Source of the DNA: Dyadobacter fanqingshengii | Lineage (GTDB): Bacteria > Bacteroidota > Bacteroidia > Cytophagales > Spirosomataceae | Assembly (NCBI RefSeq): GCF_023822005.2 | Contig: NZ_CP098806.1 | Coordinates: 3,968,001 to 4,032,000 of the forward strand | DNA length: 64,000 bases | Direction: 5' to 3' | Shown: piece after piece, positions 30,765 to 38,801 of the stretch | How positions within the stretch are numbered: position 1 is the first letter of the stretch | Layout: each line of letters starts with the position of its first letter | The notes under the pieces: generated by a model | Databases searched by the model: none | Told to the model about the DNA's origin: nothing | The model's input: only the letters and a program-made list of their open reading frames with translations | Program-made: the position numbers and the translations under genes

Positions 30765-31532
30765 ATGAAAAAAGCCCTCATTCTCTTTTGCCTGATTTGT
30801 CTCACATTCCTGAATGTGACTGCTCAGGACATTCCAAAAAAACCAGATCCTCCCAAGCTGGTCAATGACTTTGCTAATCAGCTCAATGCTAGTGAAATAG
30901 CGCAATTGGAACAGAAACTGGTTGCCTATAACGACTCCACTTCTTCGCAGATTGTCGTTGTAATTGTGCCCACAACCGGCGATTACCCGATTGCCGACTA
31001 TGCACTAAAAATTGGCCGGGAGTGGGGTGTCGGGCAAAAGGACAAAGACAATGGAATCGTTTTGCTTTGGGCTCCAACGGATCGGAAAGTGTATATCAGC
31101 ACGGGCTATGGCCTTGAAGGAGCTATACCGGATGCTATTGCCAAGAGGATTATCTCGCAAGTGATCACTCCCCAGTTCAAAAACGGCCAGTTTTATCAAG
31201 GCCTGGATCAGGGTGTGGACATGATTTTTAAGTACGCCACAGGTGAATACAAAGCCGATCCCAACGAAGGCAATGACGACGGATCGTTTCCGCCCCTTCT
31301 GATTGTCATTATTATATTCATTGTGATTATGATTTTTGTATTCCGAAATCGCAATAATGGTGGCGGGCGCGGCGGATTCGGCGGTTTTGGCGGACCAGTC
31401 ATTTGGCCATATACTACCCATTCCGGGGGAGGAAGCTTTTCGGGAAACTGGGGCGGTGGCGGTGGTGGCGGCGGTTTTGGAGGCTTCGGCGGTGGAAGTT
31501 TCGGAGGCGGAGGAGCTGGCGGGGATTACTAA
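30765..31532 (+). CDS. membrane TPM-domain protein with Gly-rich C-terminus
   Basis: 255 residues: a signal peptide (about 1-20, ending NVTAQ), a TPM domain (about 28-155; VNDFANQLNASEIAQLEQKL, SQIVVVIVPTTGDYPIADYALKIG, GIVLLWAPTDRKVYISTGYGLEG), one membrane helix (about 172-188) and a C-terminal tail of about 60 residues made almost only of Gly, Phe and Ser (GGGGGGGFGGFGGGSFGGGG pattern). This is the YgcG type. The tail probably faces the cytoplasm. Last gene of the lemA operon, closed by a terminator. Confidence 0.9.
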   Translation: MKKALILFCLICLTFLNVTAQDIPKKPDPPKLVNDFANQLNASEIAQLEQKLVAYNDSTSSQIVVVIVPTTGDYPIADYALKIGREWGVGQKDKDNGIVLLWAPTDRKVYISTGYGLEGAIPDAIAKRIISQVITPQFKNGQFYQGLDQGVDMIFKYATGEYKADPNEGNDDGSFPPLLIVIIIFIVIMIFVFRNRNNGGGRGGFGGFGGPVIWPYTTHSGGGSFSGNWGGGGGGGGFGGFGGGSFGGGGAGGDY

Positions 31533-31573
31533 TCTTCTTGACAGTCAATTATTTAACAAGAATATACATTAAC

Positions 31574-31617
31574 AAAAGGCCTGATGCACATAACCGTCGC
31601 ATCAGGCCTTTTGTTTT
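31574..31617 (+). terminator. intrinsic terminator after the TPM operon
   Basis: 14 bp perfect stem AAAAGGCCTGATGC/GCATCAGGCCTTTT with an 11-base loop, followed by GTTTT. The A-run on the other side would let it act on both strands. Confidence 0.9.
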
Positions 31618-31706
31618 ACATTGTGTACTAAGCAGTTAACGTATAGTATTGGCATAGTTTTTTGTTTGTATCCAGTAATATTATTATTTAACCTAAACAA
31701 ATTTCT

Positions 31707-32615
31707 ATGGAAAGGAAAAATAACACCGGTCTATTGGTCGGCTTGGTCCTTATGACAATCCTCGCTGCGGTATTCGGTTATCTTTATTACAATGAACGCA
31801 TTGTTACCAGTAAGCAGGAAACCAATTTGCAAGCCCGTGTCAATGAACTGGCTTCGGCAGAAATTAAGCTGGATTCAATCGCCAAACAACTTGATGCAAG
31901 AATTCAGGAAGTGCAGGGGCTAGGTGGCGACATTGAGGAACTTCAAAAGGTGAAGGCTGCATTGGAAAACGACCGTATCGCATTGCGTAAAGGCAATATG
32001 ACCATGGGTAAAAAAGTGAAGGAATACGAAGCCTTCCTTACCAAAAAAGACGAAGAGATTGCCCAGCTTAGAGAAGAAAACCAGCAGCTGATCAGTCAGA
32101 ATGAAACACTAGTCCAGGAAAAAACAACACTGGAAACCACGAAACAGGCAATTAGTGACTCGCTAACCGGCGTTATCACGAAAAACACGGAACTGGAATC
32201 CAAAGTGACAATGGCAGCAGCCTTGCGGGCACGCAGCGTTAAGGTGTACGCCGTTTCTTCCAAAGGCAAAGTGAGAGAAGGCGAAAATGTAAAAGCGAAA
32301 CGCGTAGATAAGGTTCGGGTTGATTTTATTCTCGAAAAAAATCCATTAACATTAGCCGATAACAAAACCGTTTACCTGCGCATCATTGACCCCACCGGAG
32401 CAACCATTTCCGATACAAAAACCGGGTCAGGCGTGTTCGACTATAATGGTCAGGAACAAGGATATACGATTAGCAAAGACATTGCTTACACCAACAATAA
32501 TCAGGATGTGAGCATCCTTTATGACAAGGATGCCTCGTTCGCCCCAGGCAAATACACTATTGAACTTTACTCGGAAGGCTTCTCGATTGGAGAGGGCTCA
32601 TTTTCAGTAAAGTAA
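31707..32615 (+). CDS. coiled-coil membrane-anchored protein of unknown function
   Basis: 302 residues. A basic N-terminus and one membrane helix (about 9-26), then a long heptad coiled coil (about 35-165, rich in Glu, Gln, Leu and Lys), and a C-terminal beta-rich domain (about 170-302; SVKVYAVSSKGKVREGENV, KTVYLRIIDPTGATISDTKTGSG, KYTIELYSEGFSIGEGSF) that looks like an immunoglobulin-like fold. The same layout is frequent in Bacteroidota proteins without assigned function. It is probably a single-gene unit between two terminators. Envelope location is inferred from the topology. Confidence 0.78.
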   Translation: MERKNNTGLLVGLVLMTILAAVFGYLYYNERIVTSKQETNLQARVNELASAEIKLDSIAKQLDARIQEVQGLGGDIEELQKVKAALENDRIALRKGNMTMGKKVKEYEAFLTKKDEEIAQLREENQQLISQNETLVQEKTTLETTKQAISDSLTGVITKNTELESKVTMAAALRARSVKVYAVSSKGKVREGENVKAKRVDKVRVDFILEKNPLTLADNKTVYLRIIDPTGATISDTKTGSGVFDYNGQEQGYTISKDIAYTNNNQDVSILYDKDASFAPGKYTIELYSEGFSIGEGSFSVK

Positions 32616-32648
32616 GGCTTACAATGATCAGAAACGTTGTGATGATAG

Positions 32649-32687
32649 CGGTAACCGGCTGAATGTAGCTGGTTGCCGTTTTCTTTT
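32649..32687 (+). terminator. intrinsic terminator after the coiled-coil gene
   Basis: 11 bp stem CGGTAACCGGC/GCTGGTTGCCG (two G-T pairs) with an 8-base loop and TTTTCTTTT after it. Confidence 0.8.
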
Positions 32688-32780
32688 ACAGGCTTATTTT
32701 ATATTTATCGTTATTTCCTATCTTGTGCAATAAAATTTTCAATAAATAGCCCACTAAACCAAATAAAACACTTCTATTCT

Positions 32781-34271
32781 ATGTCTGCACAGATATCCCA
32801 AAAGCATCCCAAGGGCCTATATGTTCTATTTTTTGCTGAAATGTGGGAGCGGTTCAGTTACTATGGGATGCGTGCAATCCTCTTGCTTTTCCTCCTCGAT
32901 TCCGTAAGAGGCGGAATGGCAATGAATGCGGCAGAGGCCGCGGCCATTTATGGACTTTACACTGCCTCTGTATATTTGCTGACATTGCCTGGCGGCTGGC
33001 TCGCCGATAACATTCTCGGACAAAAAAAGGCGATTTGGTATGGCGGAATTGTCATTATGCTAGGCCACATTATCCTTGCCGTGCCAGGCGGCAGCGGATT
33101 GTTTTTTTTAGGCCTCACAACAGTTGCGGTGGGAACCGGCTTGTTGAAGCCTAATATCAGTTCAATTGTCGGTGAATTATATCCCGAAGGAGGTGCGCGG
33201 CGCGATGCAGCATTCTCCATCTTTTACATGGGCATTAACCTGGGTTCTTTTCTAGGGATTGCCATTGTAGGTTATCTTGGAGAGCGCGTTAGCTGGCACA
33301 TGGGTTTTGGTGCAGCCGCGGTTGGCATGCTACTCGGGTTATTTGTGTTCCGTTATGGGAGCGCTCGTTATTTAAAAGGAATGGGTGATGTGCCGCCTGC
33401 CAAGATCGCAACAGCCGAATCCGATGCCAAAAATGGTGCAAACAAAAAGCTTGGTTATATTTTTATCGCAGCGCTCGTAATCCTTCTGATTGTCCTGCAA
33501 TCTTCCGGCATGCTGGATATGACCACCGCCCAGGGCTTGGCAAAAGGCGCCGGAGTCATTATTGTCATTATCTCCGCTTCTTATTTCCTGTTCATATTGT
33601 TCGCTGGCGGCCTCACACGCGTAGAACAATATCGCGTGGTTGTATTGATCATCCTGTTTCTGGCCATTGCGCTTTTCTGGGCTGGTTATGAGCAGGCGGG
33701 AACATCATTGCAAATCTTTGCCGAAAGGCATACCCAACGCGTTATTGGCGGATGGGAAGTGCCATCCAGCTGGTTCCAGAATTTCCAGCCCACTTTCGTG
33801 CTGCTTTTCGCACCCGTTCTGGCCAGTTTATGGATCTATTTATCATCAAAAAACCTCAATCCTTCGATTCCTGTCAAATTCGCAGCTGGTTTGATTTTGC
33901 TTGGTCTGAGCTTTTTTGTGATGGTTGCGGCGTCCAACATTGCGGTAACGGGTCAGCTGGCTTCCCCACTATTCCTTACTTTCACTTATTTTCTGCACAC
34001 GATCGGAGAATTGTGTGTAAGCCCGGTTGGATTAAGCTCTTATACAAAACTTGCCCCAAAACGCTATGTAAGTCAATTGATGGGCATCTGGTTCGTAGGC
34101 GCATCACTGGGTAACCTCATTGCCGGGATATTTGCGGGAGGATTTGACGAAGAAAATATTATGCAAATGCCTGCCCTGTTCAATCAGGTGGCGATTATAA
34201 CGACGATTTTTGGCCTTATCCTCCTTGTTTTCTGGAAGCCTATCAAAGGATGGATGGGCGGAATTTCGTAA
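32781..34271 (+). CDS. POT/PTR-family proton-coupled oligopeptide transporter
   Basis: 496 residues from the ATG at 32781 (MSAQISQKHPKGLYVLFF); the frame runs open to 32673, but the family starts near this Met. It is a major-facilitator protein with 12-14 membrane helices that imports di- and tripeptides with protons. The family signature EMWERFSYYGMRAILLLFL (ExxERFxYY, helix 1) is present with both acidic and aromatic residues, as is the PTR2 region AFSIFYMGINLGSFLG. The M13 peptidase gene follows by 31 bp, which suggests peptide use as a joint function. Confidence 0.93.
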   Translation: MSAQISQKHPKGLYVLFFAEMWERFSYYGMRAILLLFLLDSVRGGMAMNAAEAAAIYGLYTASVYLLTLPGGWLADNILGQKKAIWYGGIVIMLGHIILAVPGGSGLFFLGLTTVAVGTGLLKPNISSIVGELYPEGGARRDAAFSIFYMGINLGSFLGIAIVGYLGERVSWHMGFGAAAVGMLLGLFVFRYGSARYLKGMGDVPPAKIATAESDAKNGANKKLGYIFIAALVILLIVLQSSGMLDMTTAQGLAKGAGVIIVIISASYFLFILFAGGLTRVEQYRVVVLIILFLAIALFWAGYEQAGTSLQIFAERHTQRVIGGWEVPSSWFQNFQPTFVLLFAPVLASLWIYLSSKNLNPSIPVKFAAGLILLGLSFFVMVAASNIAVTGQLASPLFLTFTYFLHTIGELCVSPVGLSSYTKLAPKRYVSQLMGIWFVGASLGNLIAGIFAGGFDEENIMQMPALFNQVAIITTIFGLILLVFWKPIKGWMGGIS

Positions 34272-34302
34272 TTAACTTATTAACATTCAATACATTAACA
34301 AA

Positions 34303-36348
34303 ATGAAATTAGCCAATCTATGTTATTCTGCACTGGCTTTGTCGCTTGCCATGTCAGCTTGCAAGAAAGAAGCCGACCAGGAATCTGCACGGGAAAAAGT
34401 CCCCGGATTTGACACGAGTTCGCTCGATTCAACCATTAAGGTTTGTGACGATTTTGACAGTTATGCCAATGGCGGCTGGAAAAAAAACAACCCGATTCCC
34501 GGTACAGAGAGTCGTTGGGGCGCTTTTAATGTGCTTGATAAAGAAAATAAAGAGGTTCGGCTCAAAGGGATTATCCAGGAAATTGTCAAAGTCGAAGACC
34601 GGAAAAAGGGAAGCGAAGAGCAGCAAATTGCAGATTATTATCAATCCTATCTGGATACAGTTACGATCGAAAAGCGCTCCATTGCGCCGTTAAAGGAATA
34701 TCTTGACAAAATCAATGGTATACAATCGCTCAAAGACCTGGCTTCGGTTTCGGGGGAGCTGCAAAAAATAGGCGTTCCTTCGGTTTTGGGCATGAGTGTG
34801 GATGCTGATTTGAGAAACAGTAAAGTGAATGTGCTTTACGGCGGTCAGGGTGGGTTAAGTCTCGGAGAAAGAAGTTATTACGACCGCACGGATTCCAGCA
34901 CAGTAAAAGTGCGTGAAGAATTTGTCAAACATGTTGATAAAATGTTCTCGCTGGCAACATTCCCGGATCAAAAGGCTGGGCAGACAATCCTGGATTTTGA
35001 GACTAAGCTGGCAAAACTGCAATTGACCAATGTGGAACTCCGCGACCCGGTTAAAACTTATAACAAGATGTCTTTCAAGGGTTTCCAATCACTCGCTCCC
35101 GATTTTGACCTGGAAGCATTTGCTGACAAACAAGACATTAAAACGGACAGCATTGTCATTGAAAACAAGGCTTACCTGCAAAATGTAAACAAATTGCTGA
35201 AAGCAACGCCTATTGCAACATTGAAGCTCTATGCGAAATGGCAATTACTTTCAAGGTTTGCCGGCTTTCTGCCGAAAAGCTTTGATCAGGAAAACTTCCG
35301 CTTTTTCAGCACAGTCATGCGTGGCACCAAGCAGCAAAAAGCACGGATGGAACGTGCTATCCGCTCAACGGACGGACTTTTAGGAATGCCTTTGGGAAAA
35401 TTATTCTCTAAAAAATATTTCCCTGAAGAAGATAAAAAGAAAGTTTCCGATATGATCGAAAACGTGCGTACGGTGTACGGCGAGCGTATTGACAAACTTA
35501 CCTGGATGAGTGATTCAACGAAAGCAAAAGCGCACAAAAAGCTTAAAGCATTTACATACAAAATCGGTTATCCCGACAAGTGGAAAGACTATTCATCCAT
35601 TGATGTCGTGAAGGATAAATTGTTTGAAAATGTCGTTGCTGCGTCACTTTACTTGCATAAGGAAGAAGTTGACAAAATTGGCAAGCCAGTGGATAAAGCG
35701 GAATGGTTCATGACCCCGCAGACTGTAAACGCTTATTACAATCCGCTAAACAATGAGATCGTATTCCCAGCCGGTATTTTGCAACCGCCATTCTACAACC
35801 GCGACGCAGACGATGCGATCAATTACGGAGGCATTATAGCAGTGATAGGGCACGAATTTACACACGGTTTCGACGATCAGGGATCACAGTTTGATGACGA
35901 GGGTAACCTCAAAAACTGGTGGACCGCTTCGGATCGGGCGAACTTTGATAAGCTAACTAAGAAATACATCGATTATTTCAGCGAAATAGAAGCATTGCCG
36001 GGCTTCAAAATCAATGGTGCACTAACCATTGGCGAAAATGTGGCTGACTTGGGAGGGCTAACGCTTGCTTACTACGCGTTGGAAAAATCCCTGAAAGGCA
36101 AAGCAGAGCCTGCTCATATCGACGGGTTTAACTGGAAGCAACGCTTCTTCCTGGGCTGGGCGCAGGTTTGGCATATGAACACAACCAATGAAGCATTAAG
36201 AAATCAGGTGCAAACGGATCCACATTCACCCGCAAAAGACCGGATCAATGGCCCTATGCCGCATTTGAAGGAGTTTGAAGCTGCTTGGAAATGTACGCCG
36301 GGAAGTAAAATGATCTTGCCCGATTCGGCCAGGATCGTGATCTGGTAA
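34303..36348 (+). CDS. M13-family (neprilysin-like) metallopeptidase lipoprotein
   Basis: 681 residues. The signal peptide ends AMSAC, a lipobox (Cys 20). It has the M13 N-terminal domain (about 45-420, starting VCDDFDSYANGGWKKNNPIPG) and the C-terminal catalytic domain: VIGHEFTHGFDDQG at about 514-527 (HExxH zinc site at 517-521), ENVADLGG near 578 for the third ligand, and NPLNNEIVFPAGILQPPFY before it. It cleaves oligopeptides in the periplasm or at the surface. It lies 31 bp after the POT transporter, probably co-transcribed. Its stop codon touches the stop codon of the opposite-strand regulator. Confidence 0.95.
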   Translation: MKLANLCYSALALSLAMSACKKEADQESAREKVPGFDTSSLDSTIKVCDDFDSYANGGWKKNNPIPGTESRWGAFNVLDKENKEVRLKGIIQEIVKVEDRKKGSEEQQIADYYQSYLDTVTIEKRSIAPLKEYLDKINGIQSLKDLASVSGELQKIGVPSVLGMSVDADLRNSKVNVLYGGQGGLSLGERSYYDRTDSSTVKVREEFVKHVDKMFSLATFPDQKAGQTILDFETKLAKLQLTNVELRDPVKTYNKMSFKGFQSLAPDFDLEAFADKQDIKTDSIVIENKAYLQNVNKLLKATPIATLKLYAKWQLLSRFAGFLPKSFDQENFRFFSTVMRGTKQQKARMERAIRSTDGLLGMPLGKLFSKKYFPEEDKKKVSDMIENVRTVYGERIDKLTWMSDSTKAKAHKKLKAFTYKIGYPDKWKDYSSIDVVKDKLFENVVAASLYLHKEEVDKIGKPVDKAEWFMTPQTVNAYYNPLNNEIVFPAGILQPPFYNRDADDAINYGGIIAVIGHEFTHGFDDQGSQFDDEGNLKNWWTASDRANFDKLTKKYIDYFSEIEALPGFKINGALTIGENVADLGGLTLAYYALEKSLKGKAEPAHIDGFNWKQRFFLGWAQVWHMNTTNEALRNQVQTDPHSPAKDRINGPMPHLKEFEAAWKCTPGSKMILPDSARIVIW

Positions 36349-37509
36349 TTATTTTCCGGCAACGTATCTGTTTCTGTAAACGCTTGGACTACACCCCTTA
36401 GCCTGCCTGAATTGGCGGGCTATATTTTTGCTATCGGTAAGCCCCATATCCAGCGCTATTTCAAAAACCGACATGTCCGTATCGAGCAGTTTTTGGGTAA
36501 ACTTTTCAATGCGGAGGTTGAAAATGTATTTGTAAATCGGGTAGCCTGTTATTTCAAGAAAACGTTTTTCCAGGGCACGGCGCGACAAGGGCACTTGCTT
36601 AACAACCTCGTCCACATGCAAGTTTTTATCAATGTTCTGGTGTATGTATTTCAATGAAGACGCGATATGATCATCATTAGTCGCATAAATGTCCGTGGAA
36701 TGTCTTGTAATGACCTGGACAGGCTTTACTATAATATCATAGTAATTCGAAGTGCCGTGCTTGACCATGTGATCAAGCAGTTTGGCAGCGTCATAACCTC
36801 CCTTTTCAGCGTCCAACGCAATGCTTGAAAGCGGCGGATCGGATAAGTCGCAGATCATTTCATCGTTATCAACCCCCAAAACGGCCACTTCTTCGGGAAT
36901 ACGGATGCCTAGTTGCCGGCACACTTCGGTAATGTGTTGCCCCTGATTATCATCACAAGTCATAAGGCCGATAGGCTTCGGAAGCGATTTCAGCCAGCGG
37001 CTGAGCGAACTGGGCTTGTAATACCAAAGTTCAGTAGACCGCGCTTTCTTGTGTTCAAAATAATGAACCTTGTGCCCACGCTTTATTAGTCTTTCCTCAT
37101 ATCCCTCGGCCCTTTCTCTGGACCAGACAATGTCATTGAAACCATAAAAAGCGAAATTGGTAAAGCCTTTTTTGAGAAAGTAATCCGCTCCCAGTTGCCC
37201 TGCTTCCTGATATCCGCCGGTGATGTTGGGAATTTCAGTAAACCGCTCTTTAAAATCCTGTGCAATCACGGGTATACCCGCCTGGACGATTTTTTCAATG
37301 TCCTTATTATAAAGCTGACCAACAATGCCATCGGCTTTCCATTCCAGCGCCCATTTCAGGATCCCATCAATCCCGACCGTTTCTCTGTGAAAAAGCGGCA
37401 TCCGGCAGAAAATCCAGGGCCCGAATTCTTTGGAATAGGCATTAATCCCCTTCATCAGGCTCTTGCTGTATTCCTCGGCGAAGTCGAGTAGGAGGATGAT
37501 TTTATACAT
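36349..37509 (-). CDS. XylR-type transcriptional regulator (sugar-binding domain plus AraC HTH)
   Basis: 386 residues. Residues about 1-270 form a LacI/periplasmic-binding-like ligand domain (MYKIILLLDFAEEYSKSLMKGI, VIAQDFKERFTEIPNITGGY, GLMTCDDNQGQHITEVCRQLG, VAVLGVDNDEMICDLSDPPLSS) and residues about 285-386 an AraC-type two-helix-turn-helix domain (NLHVDEVVKQVPLSRRALEKRF, DMGLTDSKNIARQFRQAKGCSP). This is the arrangement of XylR of Escherichia coli, which senses xylose. Here it is the last gene of a GH20-permease operon, 8 bp after the permease, so an amino sugar or its oligomer is a more likely ligand. Convergent with the M13 gene with no gap. Confidence 0.92.
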   Translation of the reverse strand: MYKIILLLDFAEEYSKSLMKGINAYSKEFGPWIFCRMPLFHRETVGIDGILKWALEWKADGIVGQLYNKDIEKIVQAGIPVIAQDFKERFTEIPNITGGYQEAGQLGADYFLKKGFTNFAFYGFNDIVWSRERAEGYEERLIKRGHKVHYFEHKKARSTELWYYKPSSLSRWLKSLPKPIGLMTCDDNQGQHITEVCRQLGIRIPEEVAVLGVDNDEMICDLSDPPLSSIALDAEKGGYDAAKLLDHMVKHGTSNYYDIIVKPVQVITRHSTDIYATNDDHIASSLKYIHQNIDKNLHVDEVVKQVPLSRRALEKRFLEITGYPIYKYIFNLRIEKFTQKLLDTDMSVFEIALDMGLTDSKNIARQFRQAKGCSPSVYRNRYVAGK

Positions 37510-37517
37510 TCAGCAGG

Positions 37518-38765
37518 TCAAAAAATGTCCTTAATGCTCGTAATTGTATCATTATTGACCAGCGGCCTGGCCCAAATGCCAATGCTGAAAATGTAAGCCA
37601 GCGGCACGAAAAGGAATAACATCGCCATTTGTAAACCAAACAATTCCCCCAGCCCGCCGACGATCAAAGGTACAACTGCCCCACCCGCAATCCCGGCGCA
37701 CAAAATGCCGGAAAATGTCCCGTGATGCCTGGGAACAGAATTCAATGCAAGGGAAAAAATCACTGAATACATGACCGAAGCAAAAAAGCCGGTGATCGGA
37801 AATGCGCTCATAGCAACCGTTTTTGAGCCAAATAATGCAAAGGCCAATGCCAAAATCGCTCCGCAAGTAAAGAAAATTAACACCTTACGGCTATCAAATA
37901 TTTTTAATAATATCAATCCAAGAAAGCACCCGATCGTAAGCAAGCCCCAGAAATAGGAGATAACGCTAGCGCCGTCCGTGGCGGGATCAACATTGTGATA
38001 AGTTTGCAAGAATTGCGAGATCCAATTGGCTATGCCCTGCTCCGCGCCCACGTAAGCGAAAATGCCAAGAAAGAACAACCAGACTGATTTATTAGCAACA
38101 AGTTCTTTAAACGAATGCCCCACATCCATGCGCTCATCTTCCAGTAATTCCACTTTTGGAAATTTCACCAACGCAATTACCACGACCATCAGTAATGCTA
38201 TTACTGCAAAGACCCAGTAAAGTGAAACCCATTTCAGGTTTTCAGGAACGAGGTTATTTAATGTGTTAATCAAAAAACCCGAGCTGCCGGAATGGACATT
38301 GAGCACCAGATAACTGTAAAGCATCGGGCTCAGAAATGAAGCGCCACCGAAGAAAAGCTGCGCCAGCACAGAGAAAAAGGCGAATTTCTCCTCGCCACCC
38401 GCAACCCGGAGCAGTGGATTAATAACAACTTGCAGCATCGCCATACCAATCCCGATTAGGAAAAGGGACGATAATGCAATGGCAAAACTTGGAATAATGG
38501 CAAAAAGCAGCGCCCCTATAAATGCAAGAAAAAAAGCCAGCAGTAACACCGGCTTTTCTCCATATTTCTCAACCATAAGGCCTGCGGGAATAGACATTAC
38601 GCCATAAGCCACGAAAAATGCAAAGGGAAGAAACCCTGCCAGCCCAATGCTCAGGCTGAAACTCTTTACAATATCCGGAATAATCGGCCCCAGGATATTG
38701 GTCAAAAATGAAATGACAAAGAATATCAGCAGGATCAGAACAACAATAAAAATATTCCTTTGCAT
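37518..38765 (-). CDS. FucP/GluP-type MFS sugar permease
   Basis: 415 residues, about 12 membrane helices, major facilitator superfamily, of the fucose/glucose-galactose permease branch: helix 1 FFVISFLTNILGPIIPDIV, the FVAYGVMSIPAGLMVEKYGEK loop 2-3 motif, and MAMLQVVINPLLRVAG where GluP/NagP proteins have xQVVxNP. In Bacteroidota and Shewanella such permeases import glucose, galactose or N-acetylglucosamine with protons. It lies between the GH20 gene (36 bp) and the XylR-type regulator (8 bp), which supports an amino-sugar substrate; that is inferred from context. Confidence 0.9.
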   Translation of the reverse strand: MQRNIFIVVLILLIFFVISFLTNILGPIIPDIVKSFSLSIGLAGFLPFAFFVAYGVMSIPAGLMVEKYGEKPVLLLAFFLAFIGALLFAIIPSFAIALSSLFLIGIGMAMLQVVINPLLRVAGGEEKFAFFSVLAQLFFGGASFLSPMLYSYLVLNVHSGSSGFLINTLNNLVPENLKWVSLYWVFAVIALLMVVVIALVKFPKVELLEDERMDVGHSFKELVANKSVWLFFLGIFAYVGAEQGIANWISQFLQTYHNVDPATDGASVISYFWGLLTIGCFLGLILLKIFDSRKVLIFFTCGAILALAFALFGSKTVAMSAFPITGFFASVMYSVIFSLALNSVPRHHGTFSGILCAGIAGGAVVPLIVGGLGELFGLQMAMLFLFVPLAYIFSIGIWARPLVNNDTITSIKDIF

Positions 38766-38801
38766 GAGGGTCAGGGCTTACATTAAACTACTCTTTACAG
38801 C